Below, one piece after another: positions 1-10,267 of a stretch of 64,000 nt of DNA. Every line of letters begins with the position of its first letter. The first letter of the stretch is position 1. A model generated the notes under the pieces. The model made no database searches. It saw only the letters and a list, made by a program, of their open reading frames with translations, and was not told the origin of the DNA. The position numbers and the translations under genes are program-made. Source of the DNA: Harmonia axyridis (taxonomy: Eukaryota; Arthropoda; Insecta; Coleoptera; Coccinellidae); assembly GCF_914767665.1 (NCBI RefSeq), contig NC_059504.1, forward strand, positions 21,888,501 through 21,952,500, read 5' to 3'.

Positions 1-1234
1 GGCTGTAGCGGTAAGTGGAAGTCGAAATAAATAGATCGATAATAGAAATAGAACAATAAGCTTAGGCATTTGTAAACATGAAGCCATCGAAGTATTAGTC
101 GATTGGTATCTGCATCATAAAGTTATTCTCGATTAAACATATCAGCATACGAGACAAATTCTCGTCATTTGCAGGAGGTTTTAATTTTCTGTTTCCAAAT
201 GAAGAAATCTGTGGTTGAGGCTAATGGAATGCTCTCGAATACCTGTGGTGAGGTCGCTTTTAGTGAAAGAATGTGCCCAGAGTAGTTTCAACGTTTCAAG
301 AAGAAGAAGAAGAAAGATGATTTCGACGTCGAAGAGCAGCATGCAGTGGAAAAGAGAAGGTTTTAGAAGATACAGAATGGGAGGCATTCCTTGATCAAGA
401 CTCGTGTCAAACTCAACAAGAATTGCCAGAATCATTAGAAGTGACGCAACAAGCCATTTAAAAACGCCTAAAGTTCATGGGAATGATTCAGAAACAAGGA
501 AATTGAAACCGAGAGATGTTGAACGGCGTTTGTTTGCTATTGAACAGCTGATTGCAAGGTAAAATCGGAAGGAATTTCTGAATCGCATTGTGACTTGGGA
601 CAAAAACTGGTCTTATTACTATAATTCCAAGCGCAGAAAATCATGGGGATATCCCGGCCATGCTTCCACGTCTTCCACGTCGACGGCAAACCGAATATTC
701 ACGGTTCCAAGGTCATGCTCGGTATTTGGTGAGACCAGCTCAGCGTATTGTATTATGAGCTGTTCAATCCAACTGAAACAATCACAAGCGATCGTTATCG
801 AACGAAATTAATACCTCTGAGCCGAGCATTGAAAGACAAACGGTCGCAATATTCTTATAATAATAAACGCCTTCATTGGATTGATGTATTCTACTCAGGG
901 GCGAAGTCTAGCAATACTAGACATACTTGCGAACGTTAAAATAGAAAGCCCTAGTCCACTTGCCATATTCTCCAGACGTGGCTTCCTCGAACTATCATTT
1001 ATTTCGATCAATGGCACACGGCCTGCCTGACCAGCACTTCCTGTCTTATGAAAAAGTAAAAAATAGGATCGATTCGTGGATCGCTTCAGAAGATGATCAA
1101 TTTTTTCAACGCGAGATTCCTACGCTGGCCGAAAGATGAGAGAAAGTATTGGCCAGCGATGAACAATACTTTGAATCATAAATGTATAGCCATTTTTTAC
1201 AATAAAGTCTCGAATTATGGAGAAAAAATAGTTG
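1..1234 (+). mobile_element. mariner element, decayed, 5' end outside window
   Basis: A Tc1/mariner-family DNA transposon. Its whole length is a diverged, same-family copy of the element at 56160-57308 read in reverse. The first bases match the subterminal part of that copy, so roughly 30 terminal bases lie before position 1. The 3' end is GTTG followed by a TA target at 1235-1236. Transposase traces run in plus orientation but are split by stops and frameshifts, so no functional protein is possible. It is an old copy. Confidence 0.85.
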
Positions 1235-1284
1235 TACTCCTATGTATTTGAAACATAGACCAGTTAATGATGAAATGAGAGGGA

Positions 1285-1519
1285 AACTTGCGAAAAACAC
1301 TTTTATTTATGAACCATTTTTTATACAAGAACCAAAAATATCAAGTATTTTGAATTGGAAAATTCAATTCAGGATCTAGAAACATGAGGCATCTTATGGA
1401 TTTTTCACCTAATCTATTACGAGTTTTTGTAACAGTTAGTATGTGGTTTCTCACGAGCTCGATTTCCGAGTCGGAAAGTTGCTTAAGATATCAAGCTACT
1501 TGACTTGATGAACCCCTAG
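1285..1519. mobile_element. terminal fragment of a hAT-like element
   Basis: This stretch matches parts of the element at 35540-36651, including the terminal 'gatgaacccct' and the 'atcaagctacttgacttgatg' type subterminal repeat. Most of the interior is deleted. It has no coding capacity. Confidence 0.65.
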
Positions 1520-1831
1520 TTATCGTGTACACAGATGAAGAGAATTGAAATTAAGGACGGTTTTATCATTCAACATTATTGTTTAAGACCATTCCCTGCT
1601 CAAAATTGGAAAATTACAGATAATGTGACGAAATTATAGAGAACGACTTGTCAACAATGTATAAATTCATCTAACTTGAAAGAGTGAACAACCAAACGAA
1701 CATACAATTTCATTTCACATCCAATACAATTTTAATGAATTGTACTTAAATTTAATAAGAAACAAATAAAGTATCAGTATTTCATAATATATTTTAGGTT
1801 AGATCTGTCCAAATCTGAAACAAGCCAAAAT
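1520..1831. other. no gene seen
   Basis: AT-rich intergenic DNA. I see no open frame with family resemblance, no tRNA-like fold and no clear repeat. Confidence 0.5.
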
Positions 1832-2046
1832 CAGAGCCGCCGCCAGGAGCGGCAAACCGGACATTTAAACAAAGTCAGTTAATAAATCTAGACTTTCTGC
1901 TTCTTCAAGATTTTGAGTTGGAAAATACGGTTTCATATGAAATTGAAAAGCTGCCTGAGAGGAATAGCAGAGGCTTCTTCAGAAAAGCAGGGAGGGCGGT
2001 GAAATTTCATTTTTCCAGGGCGCTGAAATGTCTGGCGGCGGCCCTG
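1832..2046. mobile_element. non-autonomous hAT element (CAGGGCCG family)
   Basis: A 215 bp element. Left end CAGAGCCGCCGCCAG and right end CTGGCGGCGGCCCTG are inverted repeats of each other. It is flanked by a perfect 8 bp target duplication GCCAAAAT (1824-1831 and 2047-2054), the hAT signature. Open frames across it are incidental. Related copies lie at 3750-4096 and 15837-15889. Confidence 0.88.
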
Positions 2047-2134
2047 GCCAAAATCGCAACCAAAATCCTGACCCATTTCGGCTTACCGTTCCCATTTTTT
2101 TTCGCTCGGATGATTACTCAGTAATTTTCTTTCA

Positions 2135-2400
2135 ATTCGAAGGACGTGGCGCGTCCAACACAATTCCTCGCACGCATCTGGACACGTGTCCGTCTGTTCT
2201 GCGAGAGAAGGTGGATCGGCAACGACGGCGAACGCACGTCCTGCGATAATCAATTATATGCACACATATGCAAGTCCGGACGGAAAGTGGGTCACACTCG
2301 GCCCACAGATCTTGGCCAGGCCGCTGCCGCTGCTGCTGCCGGTTGTTTAATGATTTCATGGCCTCCCGAGCGAATTATTCAAGTCGTTTTGAAAGCACTC
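2135..2400. other. GC- and CpG-rich island without a recognised gene
   Basis: Base composition changes sharply from about one-third GC to clearly above half, with many CpG dinucleotides between about 2140 and 2260 and a GCTGCTGC-type run near 2325-2340. Short frames are open on both strands, but none shows a recognisable domain. It may be a promoter or first-exon region of an unseen gene, or a piece of a degenerate element. It resembles the GC-rich leader at 61540-61908 in composition only. Confidence 0.5.
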
Positions 2401-2882
2401 GCCCGAATAATTAAATGTCAATATTATCTTAAATCATCGAATTATAATTAGCCTAAGATTCGGAGTTTCGTTGCTCGTAAAATGTAAGTGATGTTTATGT
2501 GTTCTGGGTGAGGAAAGAGTGAATTTAAATCTCTTGAAAGCGTCGTTGTTGTGTTTTGGAGTTTATTGATTTTGAGCCATTCTATCTGAACCAATTGCTT
2601 CATTATTCAGCTGTTCTAATAAGTAAATTCATTTCTGATAATAACATATTTATTCCCAGACAATGGCGATTCAACTTATAAAGGTTGAATGAGTCTACTT
2701 AATGTAATTTGAAATAATTTTCAAAAACCTTGACACTATTGTGCCAAATCGTTCACAATATAATTGATATATCTTTATGATAAATACGTTTCTTTTAAAT
2801 ACAATTCCTTAAATGAAAAAAACACCAATAATCAACAAAAATAAAGCAAAGAGTTTGGCCTTCTAGAACATCAGCCACAGCT
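2401..2882. other. no gene seen
   Basis: AT-rich intergenic DNA without a supported gene. The right end (from about 2780) is probably the far part of the Tc1-like relic interrupted by the element at 2883. Confidence 0.45.
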
Positions 2883-3630
2883 ATGGATTCATCAAGCCAA
2901 GTAGCTTGACATTTTAACCAACTACTTGACATGAAAATCAAGCTCGTGAAAAATTACATACTTGAGTTTGACCTGATTTGATTATATTTCTGCAATCTCG
3001 TGAGCGCTTAGACTAAATAAGGATATTCCTCGATCGTCGAGAGACTGAAGCATTTGCCAGTGTGACTTTATTAGTAGTTTTCTCACATTTCTATGAAATC
3101 TATTGGTAGATTTTGGTAGTTTCAGAAATATCTTTCCAAACTTCCATCTTCAGCTCCTGTTGAAAGACAATTTTCCAAAGCTGCTCTTACAAAAACTACA
3201 ATGGGTCAGGCAACAAATCTATTAGATGCCTCATGTGTCTTGGATCCTGGATGGAAAATTATGAAATCAAACTAAGCCTGGAGGTTTCTCAATATTAAGA
3301 AACTTTATTTTTTTATTATTCTTTATTTTGTTATGATTTATAGTGATTTAATTTATGTTTCTATCTCAAAAAAGTTTTTTCGGTTTTTTCATACAATGAG
3401 TTCAATAAATAAAAGTGTTTTTTTTCAAGGTTCCTTCTCCTTTCATAATTTTTTTATTGATGTGACACTACACAATGAAACTGCTGAAAATCAAGTAGCT
3501 TGATATGATTCAAGTACTTGATAAATAAATACTTGACTTAACTTGAGATGGAAAAACTACTACTTGACTTGAAATCAAGTCAAGGTCAAGCCAAGTAACT
3601 TGATTATCAAGCCAAATCGTGAATCCCTTA
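2883..3630. mobile_element. non-autonomous hAT-like element, 748 bp
   Basis: Ends read ATGGATTCATC and GTGAATCCCTTA. The flanks CCACAGCT (2875-2882) and CCACAGCC (3631-3638) form an 8 bp target duplication with one mismatch. Subterminal regions are full of 'tcaagtagcttgac'-type repeats. The interior keeps a short plus-strand transposase tail like VERQFSKAALTK (about 3160-3200), the C-terminal hAT dimerisation region. It is the same family as 35540-36651 and the fragment at 1285-1519, and it sits inside a Tc1-like relic. Confidence 0.8.
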
Positions 3631-3638
3631 CCACAGCC

Positions 3639-4200
3639 TGACAACACCTTTGCATACCGATCAGATTGTTGAAGTAGATTTGATCAATTTCTCTCCAAAG
3701 TTGTGGTAAGAGCTGCCTGAGTTTTTCAGGTGTATGTGGAGGTTGTCGACAGGGCCGTCGCCAGTCATTTTGGCGCCCCGGCAAAATAATATTTCGCCGC
3801 CCTGTTTTGGCTAATTTATACGAATTTTCTAAAGGCCTCCTCTCAAGCATCTTTTCAATTCCATATAAAATCGTATTTTTCAATTTTGAATCACCTTGTC
3901 AAATTTATCAAACGACGTTTTGTCGATTGATATTCTGCATCGTTTAAAAGTGCGACGCTCTATTTATAAAACTATAGTAAAGAGACAACGTAGTTCAAAA
4001 AGATTCAAAACGTCTTGTTTTTTTGACTGACTTTGCGCCCCTACAATTTGGCGCCCCGGCAAAATGTCCGGTATGCCGCTCCTGGTGGCGGCCCTGGTTG
4101 TCGATGATATTCTGAAGCTCTTTGTAGCTGATCCCTTCAGGCGTGTTCAACGGGATGGAGGTCTGCCGATAGAGGGGGCATGACCAAATGCGGACCACAA
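3639..4200 (-). mobile_element. Tc1-like transposase C-terminal relic, split by a hAT insertion
   Basis: On the minus strand the sequence encodes a C-terminal Tc1-type transposase tail: 'NTPEGISYKELQNIIDN', interruption, then 'LPQLWREIDQIYFNNLI' and 'MQRCCQAV'. This matches the family's LREEWxxIPQ...SMPRRCQAVI ending. The interruption is the 347 bp element at 3750-4096. The relic is also cut at 3638 by the element at 2883-3630. It is not functional. Confidence 0.7.
3750..4096. mobile_element. non-autonomous hAT element (CAGGGCCG family), 347 bp
   Basis: Starts CAGGGCCGTCGCCAG and ends CTGGTGGCGGCCCTG, with a perfect 8 bp target duplication GTTGTCGA at 3742-3749 and 4097-4104. It is inserted in the Tc1-like relic, and removing it restores the relic's reading direction. 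It has no coding capacity. Confidence 0.9.
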
Positions 4201-5335
4201 TGGATTTAATAATAATAATAATTTTATTGTTACATTAGAATGACAATAAGTAACAAAAGGCATTAAGGAATCAGATTTCCTCTTGAGGAATCTGTTACAG
4301 CCTTAAATCAAGCAAATTTGTTGACAAACATAAGTAGCCCAAAAATTTGATATTGAACAAAAATAACCATTCTATTTCGAATAGGAAAACAAAAGTATGA
4401 GGAAAGGATCAGGAAAGGAGGATGAGATGGAAAAATATATATTTGATCCCCATCAATACAAATCTCAAAACAATGAGTTCAAATCTATTGTCTCGAACCA
4501 AGGAGCAATTTTCTATAATTATTTCTTAATGAGGCGAAAATACCGCTCTCCCAAAGAATTAAGCAGATCAGATACCCGATATGAAAACGATCTTTTATAA
4601 ACTCCTTTTCAGTGCCTTGGTACTGTGACAAGAAATCGATGGCGCAAGCTGAGACCATGCGTCTCGTGTCTGAACTGAATCCGATCATAGTGGTATCGAG
4701 ATTCTCTGTACTTCAAGATCTTAAAACCGAGGCAATCAAGATGTAGCCTGTACCCAACATATTTCCAGACCTTCATGACAAGAGTATCGCATTATCACCC
4801 AAAAATAGAGAATTTCGCCCAACAGCAGCATATAACAAAGAAATAATATTGTCAATGGCTTGCTCTATGTACATATATCTGCAATTTCATGGTAACATCA
4901 AGCGCCAAATATTTTTAAGTATATGGAATCCCCCTCAAAAGTCATTGAGAATATAGATTAATGCCTCTAAGTCTTCCACGAACTGTTTCAATCGAAAAAA
5001 ACACCAGAAGCGTTCAAAAGCCGCTGTTGCTTGATTCGACAACTACTCAAACGCGCTCTACAGATAGATATAGTCATAGATAAGTAGATATAGTCAGATA
5101 CCGGTCTTGTGCAGGAGTGGTAGGTCTTAGGCATCTACTTGTCGGTCTTTCAGTCACATTTTCAGTTTCTCGTTATCGATGGAAGAACGACAATAAAGCA
5201 AAGTTCCTGGGGGTCATCTTCATTAAAGAAGAAAAAGTAAAGATGATATTCAAGAAAGGGTAACAAAGAACAAAAAAACAATGGACTACAGAGTTCCATA
5301 CCTTGGGAAAAAATATCAAGAAAGAAAGAAAAATG
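4201..5335. other. no gene seen; ATT-rich LINE-tail-like start
   Basis: Begins with a short (AAT)n run at about 4206-4222, followed by 'ttttattgttac'. This resembles the 3' tail of a minus-strand LINE such as the one ending at 10156, but no RT coding follows. The rest is AT-rich DNA without a supported gene. Confidence 0.4.
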
Positions 5336-5339
5336 CGTT

Positions 5340-5640
5340 TCTATACGAATCATTGGTTCAAAGCCTCATGTTGTTTGGCGCGGAAGTATTAGATTCGAGT
5401 AAACCTAACAGAAAACTGCTGGCGCAGAGATGAACTTGTGGAAGATCCAAATTGGAGAGAGCAAGAAATGCAGTAATCAGGAGGCAAATGAACATCGAGA
5501 GAGAAATATTATTGACATGGTTTGGACTTACAAAACGAATGGATGAAACAAGGTGGCCAAGAAAAATTTTGGAGTGGATACCTTCAGAAAGACGGAAGAG
5601 GAGAAGACCAAGACGGTGCTGGAGCTATCACGTCGATTAG
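5340..5640 (+). mobile_element. RTE/CR1-like reverse-transcriptase C-terminal relic
   Basis: Plus-strand fragments read 'MLFGAEVL' (about 5369) and, after a stop, 'WFGLTKRMDETRWPRKILEW' with a following Arg-rich 'RRKRRRPRRCW' (about 5518-5630). These correspond to the family's LYGAEVW and LxWFGHVxRM...RPRKRW motifs at the C-terminal end of many insect non-LTR polyproteins. Stops and frame changes make it a dead 5'-truncated copy. Confidence 0.65.
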
Positions 5641-6246
5641 GCCATGGAAGCAAGATTTTTTGAGGAAGATGTATGTTTTGAGAGAAGAAGACTGGGAACG
5701 GAAAGGCAGTGAGAGCTGTAGGTAATACGATATACTCATTTGATAGTCTTGATGATGGACTATTGTACTCTACTATCTCAATACGGCTCTGACTCAATTG
5801 TTTTGAATATTTTAGGGTCTTACCTTGGAGATAAGTTCAAGAAGGATCGGTTGAAAGGCGAATCATCCAATTTCTTCTCTATTGTGTCTGCTTGTCAGGG
5901 TTCTTCTATATTGCGACCTTAATCAATGATCAATGTGGTGGATAGGTATAGGGTTGTCTCATTGGTCAAAATAGGTACATTTTCATGCAGATGATTCCAA
6001 AATACGCCAGCGTTCATGAAGCAACTAAACAGATTAAAGACGATTCATCCAGATTAGTTATGTACTCGGATAAACATAACTTGAAATTGAGCATTCCTAA
6101 GAGTGGTTCGATCTTATTTTCTCTGGACTGTAATCAGCAACTGAACTGAAACAAGGCAGAAACAGTTCAACAACTTAATGCTCAGCAGATCATCTTTGAA
6201 GTTGAAGGTATGTCCATTCCATTTTCCAAGTGCTGTATAGTGAAAG
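5641..6246. other. no gene seen
   Basis: AT-rich DNA. Short open frames lack domain resemblance and codon structure. Confidence 0.45.
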
Positions 6247-6530
6247 GTTGCGATAATTCCAAATGCCATTTTTGAGTTATCTCGTTTGCAACGATATATG
6301 ACATACGTTTGTCATCGAATGAAACTATCCATCGAATATGCACTACACAGAAGCGGAAAAATTTGAAATATTTCCACTTTATGTGAAGAACAATAAAAAT
6401 AGGAAAGCTACAAGGAGAGAATATATGGAGTTGCATCCAAATCATCCAATTCCATTTTATAGTGAAAAACGTATGTCATATCATTGCCAACCAGATAACT
6501 CAAAAAAGGGCATTTTGAGTTATCGCAGCC
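6247..6530. mobile_element. foldback/MITE-like element carrying a transposase HTH fragment
   Basis: Inverted arms of about 65 bp (6247-6312 and 6465-6530) share 'gcgataa...gagttatc' and 'atgacatacgtttt' blocks. Between them a plus-strand frame reads 'MHYTEAEKFEIFPLYVKNN' then 'NRKATRREYMELHPNHPIP'. This resembles the N-terminal helix-turn-helix of IS630/mariner-type transposases (TxxEEYxDM...NxxAARRLYxERFPxRRxP). It looks like a deletion derivative that kept only the N-terminus. Confidence 0.6.
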
Positions 6531-7489
6531 TACCACTGGAAAACTGATTACTGAGCATGCCAGGTGGTTCTTAAAATTTAAAAATCTGTGGTACTCAGAA
6601 TAAGAGAGATAGACCAAAAATATATTCGAAGTCAGGGGAAAAAGAGCTAGTCAAATATAGAAAAATATACAGGGTGTTTTATTTGAAAAAATTAAGTTGC
6701 AATCAATATGTTGCCCACTCTGTATATATTTCGAATTGTGAAATTCTTTTAAAAAACACAAGTCGATTTCGTGAAACTTTTGTAGAAAACATTTTTTTTG
6801 TACCTCTTTCAGGAACAAGGTTAAAGGGGGAGTCAAATTATTGTGGAAAACCCGGTACATATCAATTTTTCTAGGAAAACCAAAAGTTTTTTCTTTCTTT
6901 TTTCATTCGCAAGTTAAAAATATTCACTTTCTACTATGTAGATTATGGTTTGCGGAAATTATGTTAAAAAGCCATAGAATCGGTGATTTGTGAGGAGAAA
7001 TATATCTAATTCCATTTTTAAAATGAGCAGCCATGTGGTGGTGTTCCCTCTTAAGGCTTGATAGTTTATTCAAATGCCAAATGGTAGTGTTGGTTTATTG
7101 AGTGTTTGCCTCATCTCAGGCCCCCATATTTGCGTGATAAATTATATCAATCATAGATTTCTGTCCAATCAATTTTTATAAAAACTATACCATATTAGGT
7201 CGACATCTCCTATCAAATTTCATGCAAATCGAATACATAATTCTTGTAGAAATTAAGACCGACACACAGATCAACAGATAAACACGATACCAACGTTGTT
7301 CACAATGGTCTGAAATGCATTTTCCGTAAGAAAATTTTGAATCAGAAACCAAAAATGTTTATGTTAGTGCTGCCAATCATAATAAAACCCTCTTCCATAA
7401 AATTCAATTTTAAACACAAAAATTCGATGAAATTCCTTTCTGAGAAACTATAATAACGATCCAGTTGATGTGAATCTCTGAGTAAACAT
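6531..7489. other. no gene; probable small MITE near 6669-6855
   Basis: TACAGGGTGTTTTAT (6668-6682) and GGAAAACCCGGTA (about 6844-6856) could be weak terminal inverted repeats of a roughly 190 bp TA-inserting MITE. The remainder is AT-rich with no supported gene. Confidence 0.35.
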
Positions 7490-7584
7490 ACCTACTTATA
7501 TGAACCGAATAATCTTCGGAAGGCGATGTTAAGGCCGTTGTAGAACAACCTTATTCACCAATTCCCGAGGTAATTAGGAAATAA

Positions 7585-7908
7585 TTGCAGTCATATCTCG
7601 GCCGTCTTGTTAATCCCCAAATAGCTGACGCTTTATTACATACTGGCAAAGCTGGACCGAGTGGACGGGCCAAGCAAAAAGGCCTTAACGATGCCATAAA
7701 AAAAGCAACCAGGAAACTTGGAGTGTTTCAAAACATCGTCGGCAGCAGGGATTTAAAAGAAAGAGAGGTTTTGGGACGCGTGTGCCTGCTCTACACCTGT
7801 ACCACTATAATGGCAGGTGCAAATACTCGCTCTGCCCGGCCAGGTTCATTCTTTAGAAACGCTACTCATATCAGATCGATTGACCCCCTTGTTCGATTAC
7901 ATCTTTGA
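7585..7908 (+). CDS. unrecognised ORF fragment, 107 codons, no ATG
   Basis: An open plus-strand frame begins at a TTG, without an ATG near its start, and ends in a stop at 7906-7908. The peptide includes 'SYLGRLVNPQIADALLHTGK' and 'RVCLLYTCTTIMAGANTR'. Its base composition is more GC-rich than its flanks, and a second frame (7817-8068) overlaps its end. I do not recognise the family. The missing start and lack of splice sites suggest a relic of a mobile element or pseudogene rather than a functional gene. Confidence 0.3.
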   Translation: MQSYLGRLVNPQIADALLHTGKAGPSGRAKQKGLNDAIKKATRKLGVFQNIVGSRDLKEREVLGRVCLLYTCTTIMAGANTRSARPGSFFRNATHIRSIDPLVRLHL

Positions 7909-8251
7909 CTCGAATCTAATTCGCGAACGGATTAACGATTTGTTCATTCAACTTGATGTAATCATTTCGGCTACACTGATGAAAACAAAGAATTTCAAAA
8001 AAATAATATCTAATAATAATAGTTCCTTCATTGTAAAAAAAAGAAAGAATGATATAGTCGAAGTCTAGCTTAAGGTACTCCACTCAACCCCAAAATAAAA
8101 AAACAACAAAACCAGAAAATTACTAACAGAAAATAAATAAAAAAAACAATAATCTTGAAACAGCAATGATAACAACTTAACAAATCATCTGTTCCCTTAA
8201 CAATCTTTCCCTCAAAATTTTTCTCATATGAAATTAAATAAATATTATGTA

Positions 8252-9162
8252 AAGGGTGTTTTTTTAGAGCTATAGAACTTTAAATTGCAATAAAACAACG
8301 ATGGATTATTCGATTGACATGAATTTTATTTATCCGCAAGGTATTCTTGTGGCATTACATTTTAAATATGATTTCTGGCATATGACCGCCACGGCTGGCT
8401 CGGATGTAGTCCAATCTGGACGTCCAATTTTCGATGACTTTTTCAAACATTTGTGGCCGTATATCGGCAATAACACGGCGAATGTTGTCTTCCAAATGGT
8501 CAAGGGTTTGTGGCTTATCCGCATAGACCAATGACTTTACATAGCTCCACTAGCGGTGTTAAATCTCACGATCTTGGATTCACAGGTCCAAAACGTTAAA
8601 TTAGGCGGTCACCAAACGTGTCTTTCAACAAATTGATTGTGGCACGAGCTGTGTGACATGTTGCGCCGTCTTGTTGGAACCACAGCTCCTAGACATCATG
8701 GTTGTTCAATTCAGGAATGAAAAAGTTAGTAATCATGGCTCTATACCGATCACCATTGACTTTAACGTTCTGGCCATCATCGTTTTTCAAGAAGTACGGA
8801 CCAATGATTACACCAGCCCATAAAGCGCACCAAACAGTCAGTTTTTCTGGATGTAACGGTGTTTCGACATACACTTGAGGATTAGCTTCACTCCAAATGC
8901 GGCAGTTTTGTTTGTTGACGTAGCCATTTAACCAGAAGTGCGCTTCATCGCTAATGGACGTAGTGCGCGATAAGTATTCCGCACAGAACCATTATTTTCG
9001 AAATAAAATTGCACTATTTGCAAGCGTTGTTCAGGCGTGATTCTATTCATGATAAATTGCCAAACCAAACTGAGAATAAATCACTTGATAGCTGTTAAAT
9101 CGGTCACCATCTCGAACAGTAATGCCAACTTAAAGTTATTTACCTCGAAAAAAAACACTCTA
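8252..9162 (-). mobile_element. IS630/mariner-superfamily element, degenerate, 911 bp
   Basis: Ends AAGGGTGTTTTTTTAGAGC and (reversed) TAGAGTGTTTTTTTTCGAG form inverted repeats. TA dinucleotides flank both sides (8250-8251 and 9163-9164). The minus strand encodes 'HPEKLTVWCALWAGVIIGPY' and 'VNGDRYRAMITNFFIPELNN' (8689-8874), the central transposase region of a common insect family, and further transposase debris towards 8330. Stops break the frame, so it is inactive. Confidence 0.82.
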
Positions 9163-9167
9163 TACCT

Positions 9168-10055
9168 TCACTGCATTGTAAGTGAAGTAGCGCTGAAACA
9201 TGGCTGAACCGAATCTAGGCAACGCAAGCCTTTGTCCATGCCTAATAGCAACCTCATGAACATCACGCCTAAAAATTAACTACTCCCTCGAATAGGGAGG
9301 AATAGAGGAACTCAAAATTCTTTCTACGGTCATAGTCATCTGAAGCCGAAAAATATTCTCGACCCGGAGCCACGCAAGTTAATTTATTTCAACATTTATC
9401 CTATCCCTATCATCATACTTTCTCAAGCCGAAGATAAACCGACAGCACGAGTTCTGTACCTTCTGTAATCTATACCTTGAAACAGAATCAAGACAAGGAT
9501 AAAATATTGTTAATTCATAGTTCAATTTGGACAACACTAATGACTCACAGAGATACTTTCGCGAGAAGTCCAAAAAATGTCTCTGCCGATAAATGAATAT
9601 GATGATGATGAATAAATGACGCAGTGCAAGAAAGGATTTCTTCAATAGCAATGAGACATGTTCCCTATCAGCTGCCAATCATAAATGATGCCAAGGTTCC
9701 TGCAACAAGTAGAAGATGGAATTTTCTCACCACCCATATTTACTTCAACTGTAACAGAAAGCGTTCTGGGGAAGAAAGGTATGTGGAAACATTTTTTCAC
9801 ATTTATTTTCAAATTATTTGACTGACAATAACACATTATTGCTGACAAATCTTCGTTTAACTGATCAACAGGACGAAAAACAAGAGAGGGATGAAACGAT
9901 AGACGAACTTAGGTGTTATCGCGATAAAAATAGGTGGAAATGAATCTAACTACCTTATACAAATCCGAAATATAAATCAAAAATAGTAATGGACCGAGAA
10001 TGGAGCCCTGCGGAACTCCTGAGGTTATTGGACAAAAATCTGAAAAGGTGTCACG
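9168..10055 (-). mobile_element. Jockey/CR1-type LINE ORF2 fragment, decayed
   Basis: Minus-strand translation gives a colinear RT C-terminal half: 'GVPQGSILGPLLFLIYISDL' (about 9955-10020), 'WCQSNNLKINVKKC'-type region with 'CYCQSNNLKINVKKC' (about 9790-9835), then 'LVLSKLNYELTIFYPCLDSV', 'LQKVQNSCCRFIFGLRKYDD' and 'LAWLRVENIFRLQM' with a stop further on. It lacks ORF1, the endonuclease and the catalytic YADD part, and contains stops and frame changes. It is a separate copy from the intact LINE next to it. Confidence 0.75.
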
Positions 10056-10155
10056 CAATCTAATATGCTAGCTACACTATAGTCAACTCCTCACCGGGCC
10101 ATTCTTTTTTCGAAATTTTCTTACTTATATGTTGTGTGTACCTATTAGATACATA

Positions 10156-10158
10156 TTG

Positions 10159-10190
<32 letters not shown>
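10156..10190. repeat. (AAT)n microsatellite, 3' tail of the LINE
   Basis: About eleven uninterrupted AAT units. Its position immediately beyond the ORF2 3' end fits the templated microsatellite tail of CR1-group elements. Confidence 0.9.
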
Positions 10191-10191
<1 letters not shown>

Positions 10192-10267
10192 TTTATTGAT
10201 CTCAAAAATTATTCACAACATCAAAATCAATGCAAACGAATAAAACAGAGACAAGTCATAAAAGAGC

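Noticed and set aside
1918..2451. ORFs across the hAT MITE and the GC island
   Set aside because: They cross transposon boundaries and target duplications, and show no conserved motif.
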